The position numbers and the translations under genes were made by a program. Below are positions 43,553 to 52,177 of a DNA stretch of 64,000 nt, one piece after another (position 1 is the first letter of the stretch; each line of letters opens with the position of its first letter). Location: NCBI GenBank assembly GCA_016716235.1, contig JADJWS010000003.1, positions 434,001 through 498,000 of the forward strand. Direction: 5' to 3'. Source of the stretch: Candidatus Defluviilinea gracilis. GTDB lineage: Bacteria; Chloroflexota; Anaerolineae; Anaerolineales; Villigracilaceae. The notes under the pieces are model-generated. The model made no database searches and was not told where the DNA came from. It saw only the letters and a program-made list of their open reading frames with translations.

Positions 43553-43650
43553 ATGAATCTCGCGGATGGTATTCTCAGCGTGGAGCCGTAGAAGGATTTA
43601 CGGAAACAAATACACAAGAAAACACGTACACGGGTTATCGGTGTGCGTGT
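43553..43650 (+). pseudogene. Vestige of a second zinc-ribbon paralogue (3' end plus terminator)
   Basis: Codons 43553-43591 read MNLADGILSVEP then TAG, against MNLAGGVVSVEP-stop at the end of the zinc-ribbon gene (42619-42657). The following terminator hairpin and GTGTTTTGATTCA are also shared. Nothing upstream is recognisable; 43455-43530 instead carries CGCGGATAAACGCC-type inverted repeats. It appears to be the remnant of a tandem duplication. Confidence 0.75.
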
Positions 43651-43694
43651 TTTGATTCAGCGCAAATTCGGGAGATTGTCTTTATAATGACCCC

Positions 43695-44906
43695 ATGCAA
43701 AAATCAGTAGCGATCATCGGCGGCGGACCGGCGGGCTTGATGGCGGCGGAGGTCATTTGCGCGCGCGGCGTACAAGTGGATGTGTACGATTCCATGCCGT
43801 CTGTTGGGCGCAAATTTTTGATGGCGGGCAAAAGCGGGTTGAACATCACACATTCCGATCCGTTCGAGGTGTTCGTTGCAAGATATGACAACCGCCGCAA
43901 AGAGATCGAACCTCTGCTAAAACAATTCGGCGCGGACGAACTCCGCGCATGGGTGCATGGATTGGGCATCGAAACTTTCGTCGGGACTTCGGGGCGCGTC
44001 TTTCCCAAAGGGATGAAGGCGAGTCCGCTGTTGCGGGCGTGGCTGAGACGATTAACCGATTCAGGCGCGACGTTTCACCTGCGTCACCAGTGGACAGGTT
44101 TTCTACCCGACGGGTCTCTACGCTTCGTCACGCCCAATGGAGATGCGCATGTCAAAGCGGATGCGACAGTCCTTGCCCTCGGCGGCGGGAGTTGGCGCCG
44201 ACTCGGTTCAGATAGCGCGTGGGTTGACTGGTTGAAACAGGCTGGGGCGGAGGTCGAACCGTTGTCTCCATCCAATTGCGGATTCGATGTGGAGTGGAGT
44301 CCGCATTTTCGAGAGAAGTTCGAAGGGCATCCGATCAAATCGGTTATTTTATCGTTTGGCGAGTTTCGTCAACAAGGCGAGTTCATCGTGACAAAAGAAG
44401 GCGTGGAGGGCGGGTTGATCTACAGCGCGTCGACATTCATCCGCGATGAAATTTATGCGAGAGGCAAAGCGACCGTTCTGTTAGACCTACAACCCGACCG
44501 CACACTGGAATGGTTGACAGAAAAATTATCGCGTCCGCGCGGGTCGAGGTCACTGGCAAGTTATTTGGAAAAAACGCTGGGAATCAAGGGGGTGAAGGCG
44601 GGATTACTGCGCGAGTTCGTATCGAAAGAGGACTTCTCAGACGCGAAACGACTCGCGGGATTCATCCAAGCCTTGCCCGTGCCGTTCGTCGCTCCGCGCC
44701 CATTGGATGAGGCGATTAGCACGGCGGGCGGCGTGACGTTTGACGCGCTCGATGAAAACCTGATGTTGAAGAATTTGCCCGGCGTTTTCTGCGCCGGTGA
44801 AATGCTCGATTGGGAAGCGCCAACCGGTGGATATTTGCTGACGGCATGTTTCTCCAGCGGCTACGCGGCGGGGAACGGGGTGTTGAACTATTTGTCTGAA
44901 AAGTGA
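43695..44906 (+). CDS. HI0933/BaiN-type flavoprotein (TIGR03862-like)
   Basis: A 403-residue NAD(P)/FAD-dependent oxidoreductase. The N-terminal dinucleotide motif is AIIGGGPAGLMAAE. The family block GRKFLMAGKSGLNITH and the C-terminal STAGGVTFDALDENLMLKNLPGVFCAGEMLDWEAPTGGY (in pieces) are clear. Members have uncertain physiological substrates. Single gene, convergent with the ammonia-lyase gene; the 34-base gap between them contains GTGAC/GTCAC repeats. Confidence 0.9.
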   Translation: MQKSVAIIGGGPAGLMAAEVICARGVQVDVYDSMPSVGRKFLMAGKSGLNITHSDPFEVFVARYDNRRKEIEPLLKQFGADELRAWVHGLGIETFVGTSGRVFPKGMKASPLLRAWLRRLTDSGATFHLRHQWTGFLPDGSLRFVTPNGDAHVKADATVLALGGGSWRRLGSDSAWVDWLKQAGAEVEPLSPSNCGFDVEWSPHFREKFEGHPIKSVILSFGEFRQQGEFIVTKEGVEGGLIYSASTFIRDEIYARGKATVLLDLQPDRTLEWLTEKLSRPRGSRSLASYLEKTLGIKGVKAGLLREFVSKEDFSDAKRLAGFIQALPVPFVAPRPLDEAISTAGGVTFDALDENLMLKNLPGVFCAGEMLDWEAPTGGYLLTACFSSGYAAGNGVLNYLSEK

Positions 44907-44940
44907 CGGTCACCTTGAAAGTGACAGTCACTTTGTTTCA

Positions 44941-46485
44941 CTATCCCAACTCCCCCACCGTCTTCTCCACCTCCGCCAAAATCTCCCCCGACTTCACCAA
45001 CTTCTTCATCGCGTTGTGATCGTTGTACAACGGACGATCCACTTCGAGATGCTCCACGTATTTGCGGATGATTTCGCGCGCGCGTTTCGTTCCATGCCCC
45101 GGCAGGAACTGACGGAAATCCATGGCTTGCGCCGCCGCCATGAATTCGATTCCTAAAACTCCGTAAGCGTTGTCTAGAATTTGTTCGTTCTTCAAGGCAG
45201 TGTTCATACCCATCGAAACGAAGTCTTCCTGATCCGCCGCGGCAGGGATGGATTGAACGCTCGCGGGCGCGGATAAGATTCTCTGTTCAACGATCAAATG
45301 GTCGGCGGTGTATTGGCTGAGCATCATCCCGGAGTAGAAGCCCGGCTCGTGGGCGAGGAAATCAGGCAGTCCCTGCGAAAGAGCGGGATTCGTCAGGCGA
45401 TTGAGTCTCCGCTCCGATAACACGCACACCATCGTGATCGCCGCGCCTGCCATATCCATCGGAAGCGAAACGGGACTCCCTTGAAAGTTCGCGCCGGTGA
45501 GAGTCAATTTCTCTTCGGGGATAAAGATCGGATTGTCGCCGACGCCGTTCAACTCGACCTCCACTTGCGAACGCGCATACGCAATCGCATCACGCGCTGC
45601 GCCGATCACTTGCGGGGTCGAACGCATCGAGTACGCGTCCTGCACTTTCGTTTTCATCTTGCCCGATTTCAAGTCAGATCCTTCCAACACTTTCATCAAA
45701 TTTTTTGCAGACGTGATCGCGCCGCTGAACCCGCGCAGTTCGTGAAGTTTTGTGTTGTATGGTTTGAGGTTGCCGAGTAACGCTTCGATCGTCATTGCCG
45801 CGGCGATCTCGGCTTGCTTGATGAATCGTTCCATCTCGTAGATGTGCAACGCGGAGATGGCGGTCAACACATTGGAGCCGTTGATCGCGGCGAGTCCGTC
45901 GCGCGCTTGCAGACCCGGGACTTTGATTCCCGCCCGCCGCATCGCTTCGGACCCTGAGAGTCGCTCGCCGCCTGCCCCGGCACCGTCGGGGTCGTAAAAC
46001 GCTTCGCCCTCCCCCATCAACAACAGCGCGGCTTGCGCCATCGGAGCAAGGTCGCCGCTCGCGCCAACGGAACCTTTCGTGCAGACCACCGGCGTCACGC
46101 CTTTGTTCAGCATTTCGACGAAGGTCAGCGTGATCTCAGGCCGGCACCCAGAATTCCCGTGCGCGTGAACGTTGATCCGCCCCGCCAATGCCGCACGGAC
46201 GAAGGGAATCGGAAGCGGATCGCCGATCCCTGCCGCGTGGTTGTAGATCAAATATTTTTGGAACTCTTTCACCTGATCGTCATTGAGAATCTTTTCTGAA
46301 AACTCGCCGATGCCGGTGTTCGTGCCGTACATGATCTCTTTCTTGGCGAGTTTCTCCTCCAGCATGGCGCGGCAGACTTTGACCCGTTCGAGCGCTTCGG
46401 GGGCTAGTTCAACTTCTTCGTTATCTCGCGCGATAGCAACAAGTTTTTCAATGGTGAGGGACGATCCGTTCAAGGCAATAGTCAT
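44941..46485 (-). CDS. hutH: Histidine ammonia-lyase family enzyme
   Basis: A 514-residue MIO-dependent lyase. The cofactor triad Ala142-Ser143-Gly144 (GSVGASGDLAP) falls at the classical HAL numbering, and YGTNTGIGEFS provides the conserved Tyr. The residue pair that sets substrate choice is Asn82-His83 (IYNHAAGIG), not the Ser-His of typical HutH. So histidine-like specificity is likely but not certain. It removes ammonia from histidine to give urocanate. No other hut gene is nearby. ATG 46485 has GGAG upstream; the frame runs on to 46530 without support. Confidence 0.85.
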   Translation of the reverse strand: MTIALNGSSLTIEKLVAIARDNEEVELAPEALERVKVCRAMLEEKLAKKEIMYGTNTGIGEFSEKILNDDQVKEFQKYLIYNHAAGIGDPLPIPFVRAALAGRINVHAHGNSGCRPEITLTFVEMLNKGVTPVVCTKGSVGASGDLAPMAQAALLLMGEGEAFYDPDGAGAGGERLSGSEAMRRAGIKVPGLQARDGLAAINGSNVLTAISALHIYEMERFIKQAEIAAAMTIEALLGNLKPYNTKLHELRGFSGAITSAKNLMKVLEGSDLKSGKMKTKVQDAYSMRSTPQVIGAARDAIAYARSQVEVELNGVGDNPIFIPEEKLTLTGANFQGSPVSLPMDMAGAAITMVCVLSERRLNRLTNPALSQGLPDFLAHEPGFYSGMMLSQYTADHLIVEQRILSAPASVQSIPAAADQEDFVSMGMNTALKNEQILDNAYGVLGIEFMAAAQAMDFRQFLPGHGTKRAREIIRKYVEHLEVDRPLYNDHNAMKKLVKSGEILAEVEKTVGELG

Positions 46486-46587
46486 GAAGACTCTCCTAAG
46501 CGTGGAATAAGCGTATTTTACCCCTGACAAAGCAAATCATCGAATTCTCTCCTGCTCTCAGGTTGAACATCAAGCCGTACGCTAAAA

Positions 46588-46646
46588 TATGACAAATATC
46601 ATCCAAATTATGACAAAATCGGTTACAATTAGTGAAGATTATCACT
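46588..46646 (+). promoter_or_regulatory. Candidate regulatory sites upstream of nirK
   Basis: TATGACAAA occurs twice, at 46588 and 46609, 21 bases (two helical turns) apart. Just downstream AGTGA-N6-TCACT (46631-46646) matches the symmetric spacing of CRP/FNR-family sites. The nirK start is 90 bases further. A control by an FNR/NnrR-like regulator would suit a nitrite reductase, but is inference. Confidence 0.4.
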
Positions 46647-46735
46647 ATCTAGAAAATTGCGCCTGCATACAATCAGCGCAAGAAACAAGCAATTCATAGA
46701 TAGCCGGGCGAAATAGCCCGATAAAGGAGACAAAC

Positions 46736-47956
46736 ATGGAAATACTCTCATACCTTTGGCAATACATTGTGGAAGCCTTCGGGCTGATTATTGCCTACGT
46801 GTTCGCGGCAATCTTTATCTTTTTGATGCTCCGCCGCGCTCATTCGCGCAAGATCACCGCGGCATTGGTCGCCATCTTCATCGGTGTTTCGATCGCGTTC
46901 TATGTGCCGCACGGAATGCCGGACGAACTGGCATACCCCCTCTCTCTCCGCGCGTTCGGACCGGGCGAAGCCCCCAATCTGCCGTTCGAAAACGTCTATC
47001 ACTTTTTCAGGAACTTCAATAACTTTGCCCGGGTGGAGAATATCTCCCGCGATCCAAACGATGTGCCGCCTTCTGTAGTATACGGGGAGAACGGCATGAT
47101 CGAGGTGAACCTCACCACCACCGAGGTCATCGCGGAATTGGCTGACGGCGCCACAATGAACTATTGGACGTTCGACAATGCCGTGCCGGGTCCGTTCATC
47201 CGCGGAAAGGTGGGAGACACCGTCCACCTAACAATTCACAACGACCCAACCAGCCTGCACCCACATAACGTAGATTTCCATGCCGCCACAGGTCCCGGCG
47301 GAGGCGCGGCGGCTACCATCGTTGCCCCCGGAGATTCCAAAGAAATCACATTCAAACTGCTCTACCCCGGTATCTACGTCTACCACTGCGCGTTCGGCAA
47401 CGCCGGCCTGCACATGACGCATGGCATGTATGGGTTGATCCTCGTCGAACCCGAAGGCGGTCTGCCTCCTGTAGACAAGGAATTCTATATCATGCAAGGC
47501 GAGTTTTACACCGAAGGCGCGCTTGGTCGTCAGGGTTTGCAACTATTCGATACGGAAGGTTATCTCGATGGCAAACCGCAATATATTGTCTTCAATGGCA
47601 AGACCGGCGCATTAGCAGATAACATGAGCGCCGAAGTCGGCGACACGGTGCGCTTCTACGTAGGCAACGGCGGCGTAAATCTTGTCTCCAGTTTCCACGT
47701 GATCGGCGAAATCTTCGACCGGGTCTATCGCGAGGGCGACCTGATCAGCCCACCCGCAGAGGGACTGCAAACCACGCTGATCCCCGCAGGCGGCGCGGTG
47801 ATGATCGAATTCAAGGTGGATTTCCCCGGCAACTATGTGCTCGTCGACCACGCGCTTGCTCGCGTAGACCGAGGCGCCTGGGGCGTGCTCCACGTCACAG
47901 GAGAAGCAGACCCGGAAATTTTCGATGGCACGGTTGAATCCGGCGGAGGACATTAG
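46736..47956 (+). CDS. nirK: Membrane-anchored copper nitrite reductase
   Basis: A 406-residue two-cupredoxin CuNIR that reduces nitrite to NO outside the membrane. Two N-terminal helices (about 8-35 and 43-60) anchor it, unlike soluble NirK. Copper ligands are visible: type 1 His177, catalytic Asp180 and type 2 His182 in LHPHNVDFHAATG; type 2 His217 and type 1 Cys218 in YHCAFGNAGLHMTHGM; and His321 in SSFHVIG. The Cys-to-Met spacing (13) differs by one from the Achromobacter type. ATG follows AAAGGAG. A terminator lies after the stop. The NnrS-like genes downstream suggest a denitrification or NO-handling module. Confidence 0.93.
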   Translation: MEILSYLWQYIVEAFGLIIAYVFAAIFIFLMLRRAHSRKITAALVAIFIGVSIAFYVPHGMPDELAYPLSLRAFGPGEAPNLPFENVYHFFRNFNNFARVENISRDPNDVPPSVVYGENGMIEVNLTTTEVIAELADGATMNYWTFDNAVPGPFIRGKVGDTVHLTIHNDPTSLHPHNVDFHAATGPGGGAAATIVAPGDSKEITFKLLYPGIYVYHCAFGNAGLHMTHGMYGLILVEPEGGLPPVDKEFYIMQGEFYTEGALGRQGLQLFDTEGYLDGKPQYIVFNGKTGALADNMSAEVGDTVRFYVGNGGVNLVSSFHVIGEIFDRVYREGDLISPPAEGLQTTLIPAGGAVMIEFKVDFPGNYVLVDHALARVDRGAWGVLHVTGEADPEIFDGTVESGGGH

Positions 47957-47994
47957 ATTTTTGGGTTGACCCATTTCCAAAATTCCATATCATT

Positions 47995-48022
47995 AACGGA
48001 GACCTCTGGGTCTCCGTTATTT
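47995..48022 (+). terminator. Terminator after nirK
   Basis: AACGGAGACC, TCTG, GGTCTCCGTT followed by ATTTATTT gives a 10-bp perfect stem with a T-rich tail. Confidence 0.85.
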
Positions 48023-48040
48023 ATTTCCAAACCACCGGAC

Positions 48041-48186
48041 TGATTACCTTACAGAATGCGTTTGGACGCAGACCTTTGCACCGCCCGCACGGGCAGGTGA
48101 AAACGCTGATTTCACTGATTCCAAAGGGAGAAAATCTGCGTTTTCAGCGTGAATCAGCGTCCCAATTTTGAAAGTGTAAGGTAATC
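48041..48186. repeat. Compound inverted repeat between nirK and the NnrS-like gene
   Basis: GATTACCTTACA (48041) and TGTAAGGTAATC (48174) are exact inverted copies about 133 bases apart. They enclose AACGCTGATTTCACTGATT and its loosely complementary right arm (TGCGTTTTCAGCGTGAATCA). The pattern is that of a dispersed hairpin-forming repeat. Confidence 0.7.
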
Positions 48187-48210
48187 AAACCACAGGATGA
48201 AACAGCCTCA

Positions 48211-49314
48211 ATGAAACTTCAAACCCGCTTCATTCCCTTCCTCGCGCTTGCCATCCTTGCCCTGCTGTTCGCCATGTGGGCGGGCTTATTGCGTTTAGGC
48301 TGGGCGCTCCCCACCCTCCCCACCCTCGCGCTCGCGCACGGACCGCTCATGATCTCCGGTTTCCTCGGCGTATTAATCCCGCTCGAACGCGCGGTCGCCA
48401 TCAACTCACCCCGCAACGAATACGCGGGGCTTCCGCTTCGCTCCAGAAAATGGATGTTCGCCGCGCCTCTCGCCTGCGGGGTTGGCTGGGTCAGCCTCCT
48501 GTTTGCGCCGCCTCTCGGCGGCATCTTGATGACCCTCGGCAGTGTTGTCGCGCTTTTCATCCTGATCGTGATGGTGCGGCGCGAACCCGTCATCCACACC
48601 ATCACCATGGCGGTCGGCATGGCGGCTTGGGTAATCGGCAACATCTTATGGATCTCTGGATTTCCCATCTACCAACTCGCGCATTGGTGGATCTGCTATC
48701 TCATCTTGACGATCGGCGGAGAACGGCTCGAACTCAGCCGCGTCCTGCGTCCCACGCGCGGGCAGATTCAAATCTTCGGCGTTCTCGCCCTCGCCCTTCT
48801 CGCCGGCACGGTCCTTTCCATGTTCAACGCAAACTGGGGCGCGCGCCTCAGCGGACTCGTCATGTTGGCGCTGTCGCTATGGTTTCTCAAGAACGATCTC
48901 GCCGCGCGAAACATCCGTCACCCCATCCCGTTGACTCGTTACATCGCCTTTTGCCTCTTCAGCGGATTCATCTGGATGGGCATCGGGGGGATACTCCAAT
49001 TAATGTATGGCGCAACCTACGCGGGTCCGCTATACGACGCGGTCTTGCACACGGTCTTTGTCGGCTTCGTGATGTCCATGATCTTCGGTCACGCGCCGAT
49101 CATCTTCCCCGCCATCCTAGGCGCGCCGATCAATTTTTATCCCGCTTTTTATGGTCATCTCGCGCTTCTACATCTTTCCCTGCTCCTGCGCGTGACAGGC
49201 GACCTGACCAATCAAGTGGAGATCCGCAAATTTGGCGGGTTGCTCAATGAAGTCGCCATCCTGATGTTTCTAGGCATGACCGTGTATTCCGTTCTCAACA
49301 GGAAAAGCGCCTAA
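48211..49314 (+). CDS. NnrS-like polytopic membrane protein
   Basis: A 367-residue protein with about 10-12 helices. Conserved-looking His residues are in LALAHGPLMISGF, VIHTITM, LAHWWICYLILTIGGERLEL, VLHTVFVGFVM and IFGHAPIIFPAI. They resemble the heme/copper-ligand pattern of NnrS, a membrane heme-copper protein linked to NO stress and denitrification. The match is by pattern, not close similarity. Its stop overlaps the next start (TAATG), so the three genes 48211-50138 are translationally coupled. The nirK context supports an NO-related role. Confidence 0.65.
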   Translation: MKLQTRFIPFLALAILALLFAMWAGLLRLGWALPTLPTLALAHGPLMISGFLGVLIPLERAVAINSPRNEYAGLPLRSRKWMFAAPLACGVGWVSLLFAPPLGGILMTLGSVVALFILIVMVRREPVIHTITMAVGMAAWVIGNILWISGFPIYQLAHWWICYLILTIGGERLELSRVLRPTRGQIQIFGVLALALLAGTVLSMFNANWGARLSGLVMLALSLWFLKNDLAARNIRHPIPLTRYIAFCLFSGFIWMGIGGILQLMYGATYAGPLYDAVLHTVFVGFVMSMIFGHAPIIFPAILGAPINFYPAFYGHLALLHLSLLLRVTGDLTNQVEIRKFGGLLNEVAILMFLGMTVYSVLNRKSA

Positions 49315-49721
49315 TGCCAACCCTTACCCGATGGTTCTTGAAAGCCGCCCTCTTGTATTTGCTCTTCGCGCTCGTCGCGGGAATACTTCTGGCGTTACCG
49401 TTAAGAAATCCCCTTACCGGGTTTTTCCCCGCCTACTTTCACATGCTCACCTTCGGCTGGCTCACGCAATTGATCTTCGGCGTGGCTTTTTGGATGTTCC
49501 CCAAATTCAACCTTGCGAAACCGCGCGGGCACGAATGGCTGGGCTGGGCAACCTTCATCACGTTCAACGCGGGCCTGGTTTTGCGGATTGTCGCCGAACC
49601 GATCAACGCCGCCGCCCCCTCCGCGTTGACCGGCTGGACGTTGGTCGCCTCCGCTCTTTTGCAATGGCTCGCCGGCGTCGGCTTTGCCATCAACACCTGG
49701 ACCCGCGTCAAGGAACGATAG
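49314..49721 (+). CDS. Small four-helix heme-copper-like membrane protein
   Basis: A 135-residue membrane protein with four helices. The central motif AYFHMLTFGWLTQLIFGVAFWMFPKF resembles a His-bearing transmembrane segment of heme-copper oxidase subunit I or NnrS. A His in helix 2 could bind heme. It overlaps the NnrS-like gene by 1 base and is followed directly by a paralogue, so these may assemble as a complex. No catalytic role can be claimed from sequence alone. Confidence 0.65.
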   Translation: MPTLTRWFLKAALLYLLFALVAGILLALPLRNPLTGFFPAYFHMLTFGWLTQLIFGVAFWMFPKFNLAKPRGHEWLGWATFITFNAGLVLRIVAEPINAAAPSALTGWTLVASALLQWLAGVGFAINTWTRVKER

Positions 49722-50138
49722 ATGCCCCGCCTGAGCGTTTACTTTATTCGCGCATCGCTGATCTATGCCGTGCTGGGGTTTACCGTTGGCGGGCTGTTGC
49801 TGGCAAATAAGGGAATTATGTACCTGCCAGCGCTTTGGAATTTATTGCCTCTGCATATCGAATTCGCGTTCATGGGCTGGATGGCGCAATTAGCCATGGG
49901 CATGGTCTTCTGGATCGCGCCCCGTTTTTCAAGCGACTCTCCGCGTGGAAACGAAAAACTAAGTTGGGCGGCATTTATGTTATTGAATAGCGGCATACTT
50001 CTCGCGGCTGGGCAGAGTCTGCTGGCGGCGACCGGGCTTGTCTTCGCGGGAAGAATCTTGGAATTGCTTGGGCTGGCGGCATTCGCGGCTGGGAATTGGA
50101 AGCGCATCAAACCGCTCGAAACCGCGCCGCGGTCGTGA
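49722..50138 (+). CDS. Second small four-helix heme-copper-like protein
   Basis: A 138-residue paralogue of the upstream gene: PLHIEFAFMGWMAQLAMGMV then FWIAPRFSSDSPRGNEKLSW parallels FHMLTFGWLTQLIFGVAFWMFP and the downstream RGHEWLGW. Four helices, one His in helix 2. Its ATG directly follows the previous TAG. Tandem duplication followed by co-evolution as a heterodimer with the previous protein is plausible (inference). Confidence 0.65.
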   Translation: MPRLSVYFIRASLIYAVLGFTVGGLLLANKGIMYLPALWNLLPLHIEFAFMGWMAQLAMGMVFWIAPRFSSDSPRGNEKLSWAAFMLLNSGILLAAGQSLLAATGLVFAGRILELLGLAAFAAGNWKRIKPLETAPRS

Positions 50139-50223
50139 CGCCCGCGCGAAATCTACATGGATGTTTTTCATCCTGTTCTAAAATCTTCTGTGTATGATAC
50201 TGCGAAATATAAAAGGAGATTTC

Positions 50224-51018
50224 ATGGATAACGACGACAAACCCGTAGGATTGATCCTCAGCCGAAGAGATATGCTCAAGTTGTTGGGCGTGGGAGGCGC
50301 GGCATTTCTTGCGTCGTGCGCGGCTCCTCAACTGACAAGCACCTTGTTCCCCGCGTTGACTTCAACAGTCGCGCCAACTACGCAAAACTTGCCTGCAACT
50401 GCCGAGGCGCTTTCCTGTGTGGTACGCCCCGAGTTAACACTTGGACCGTATTTCGTGGATAAGCAATTGAATCGTTCCGACATCCGCGCTGAACCTTCGG
50501 ATAATTCGGTAAAGGAAGGCGCGCCCCTGACGCTGGCAATTGGCGTGTACGATGTGTCGCAAAACAGTTGCAACCCTATTGAAAGCGCTCAGGTGGACAT
50601 CTGGCACTGCGACGCGGCTGGCGTGTATTCGGGCGTAACAGATCGGGCATTCAACACCGTCGGTCAAAAATTTTTGCGCGGCTATCAACTGACGGACGCC
50701 ACAGGCAAGGCGCAGTTCCTCACCATTTATCCGGGCTGGTATTCAGGCAGAACGGTTCACATCCACTTTATGATCCGCGCGACGGGCGCAAACGGGAACG
50801 CGTATGAGTTCGTATCGCAGTTCTTCTTCGACGAATCGCTTTCAGATCAAGTGTATTCCGCGCAACCCTACGCGGCGAGAGGGCAACGCAACACGTTCAA
50901 CGCCTCCGATGGCATCTTCAACAACGGCGGCGACCAGTTATTGCTCGACATCGCAGGCGATCACACAAACGGTTATGCGGCGACGATCAACATCGGGCTC
51001 GATCTCACCCATACATAA
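50224..51018 (+). CDS. Intradiol ring-cleavage dioxygenase-like protein
   Basis: A 264-residue exported protein. SRRDMLKLLGVGGAAFLASCAA is a Tat-like twin-Arg signal (SRRDML) that ends in a lipobox (ASC). The mature part has the intradiol dioxygenase fold: WHCDAAGVYSG and YPGWYSGRTVHIHF carry the Tyr and His iron ligands. Intradiol enzymes open catechols. Secreted lipoprotein versions are common in many phyla with uncertain substrates. ATG 50224 follows AAAGGAG. It lies downstream of the NnrS-like cluster, but no functional link is evident. Confidence 0.85.
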   Translation: MDNDDKPVGLILSRRDMLKLLGVGGAAFLASCAAPQLTSTLFPALTSTVAPTTQNLPATAEALSCVVRPELTLGPYFVDKQLNRSDIRAEPSDNSVKEGAPLTLAIGVYDVSQNSCNPIESAQVDIWHCDAAGVYSGVTDRAFNTVGQKFLRGYQLTDATGKAQFLTIYPGWYSGRTVHIHFMIRATGANGNAYEFVSQFFFDESLSDQVYSAQPYAARGQRNTFNASDGIFNNGGDQLLLDIAGDHTNGYAATINIGLDLTHT

Positions 51019-51035
51019 CGATCTAATGGTCGTAA

Positions 51036-51140
51036 CGCGAGATTTATCTCGCGTTTTAGGCTGTTCCGCCGCAAGAGCGGCATACATGTCGCATTACGAG
51101 AGCCGCCTTGACTTCAACTGCGTAACAGCAGTTATTAATT
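51036..51140. repeat. Repeat cluster upstream of the methyltransferase
   Basis: AACGCGAGAT/ATCTCGCGTT is a perfect hairpin (51036-51055). CCGCAAGAGCGG and AACTGCGTAACAGCAGTT (51116-51133) follow. The 199-base gap has no gene; an open frame that runs through it is an extension of the downstream methyltransferase frame. Confidence 0.6.
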
Positions 51141-51217
51141 TCCCGACCCCAAAACCGCTGGATCAACAGTTTGAGTTTGAACTGTCGTCTCCAGCATTTC
51201 GGTTACAATCGCTCCCT

Positions 51218-52138
51218 ATGACCATGGAAAACATAGACGCGCTGAAGAAGAATCCGCGTGAGGGCGGGCGTTTGGCATACAAGTTGAAAAATGCGAATGT
51301 CTTCGTTTCAAAAAACGGATTCCATTTCATTGATTATCTCGACCCTGTGGAAGACATCCCGCCTGAGGTCGACGCCTCCCAACTGACCGATGAAGTTGCC
51401 GCGTACATCGAGACGCAGTTACAAGCGAACGCGAAAAAATTCGATACCCAGGCGAACATCGTCAAAGCGCACCTCCCCCTCCAAGATGCCAAAGTACTCG
51501 ACATCGGTTGCGGCGGCGGATTATTTCTCTCATTGTTGAAACAACAAGGCGCGGAGGTGATCGGAATCGAACTCAGCGACAGCCGCGCGCGCTATGCCAA
51601 AGTCAAACACGGACTCGTTATAGAGAAACATCCGATAGAAAATGAGTATTGGCAATCTGGCTACGCGACTCACTTCGACGCGGTCACGTTGTGGGATGTG
51701 ATCGAACATGTGAATTATCCGTTGCAGACGTTGCAATCCGCGGCGAGGGTGTTGAAGCAGGGAGGCTTGTTGCTGATCGATACTCCCTGCCGCGATAGTT
51801 TTTATCACCGTTTCGGCGCGTTGACGTACCGTCTCAGCGGCGGCAGGTTTCCGACATTTTTGAACGCGATGTACTCGTCGCATTTGTTCGGGCACAAGCA
51901 GATCTTTTCGACAAGCGAAATGAAGCGGTTGTTTGAGTCCGTTGGGTTTGAAGTGATCGACTTGCATAAATTCCACGAGTTGTCTTTCCCGTACGAATTT
52001 TATTTGAAGAAATTATTCAAGTCGCAATTGCTTGTCAATGTAATATTGCCGTTCGTAAAATTGTTTTTCAAAGTGTTCAAGATACAAAATAAGATGTTGG
52101 TGGTTGGAAAGAAGCGCTTCGACTACGGGTCTCGCTAA
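51218..52138 (+). CDS. SAM-dependent methyltransferase
   Basis: A 306-residue class I methyltransferase. Motif I is VLDIGCGGGLFLSLL, post-I VIGIELSDSRA, motif II region AVTLWDVIEHVNYP, and ARVLKQGGLLLIDTP. The N-terminal ~80 residues form an extra domain with DYLDP and DEVAAYIETQ. It has the look of methyltransferases in polysaccharide or lipid loci. The start MTMENIDALKK (51218 or 51224) is chosen because the frame upstream runs through repeat DNA and the previous gene. Substrate unknown. Confidence 0.85.
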   Translation: MTMENIDALKKNPREGGRLAYKLKNANVFVSKNGFHFIDYLDPVEDIPPEVDASQLTDEVAAYIETQLQANAKKFDTQANIVKAHLPLQDAKVLDIGCGGGLFLSLLKQQGAEVIGIELSDSRARYAKVKHGLVIEKHPIENEYWQSGYATHFDAVTLWDVIEHVNYPLQTLQSAARVLKQGGLLLIDTPCRDSFYHRFGALTYRLSGGRFPTFLNAMYSSHLFGHKQIFSTSEMKRLFESVGFEVIDLHKFHELSFPYEFYLKKLFKSQLLVNVILPFVKLFFKVFKIQNKMLVVGKKRFDYGSR

Positions 52139-52177
52139 CGCTCGACCCTCCGCTCAGCGCGAATCACAGGAGAACTT

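Noticed and set aside
48276..49250. 324-codon frame overlapping the NnrS-like gene on the same strand
   Set aside because: Composition is Arg/Pro/His-rich with no membrane helices or family motifs; the overlapping frame has clear helices and coupled starts.
50804..51217. 138-residue N-terminal extension of the methyltransferase
   Set aside because: It runs through the intradiol-dioxygenase-like gene in another frame and then through repeat DNA; the family begins near the ATG at 51218.
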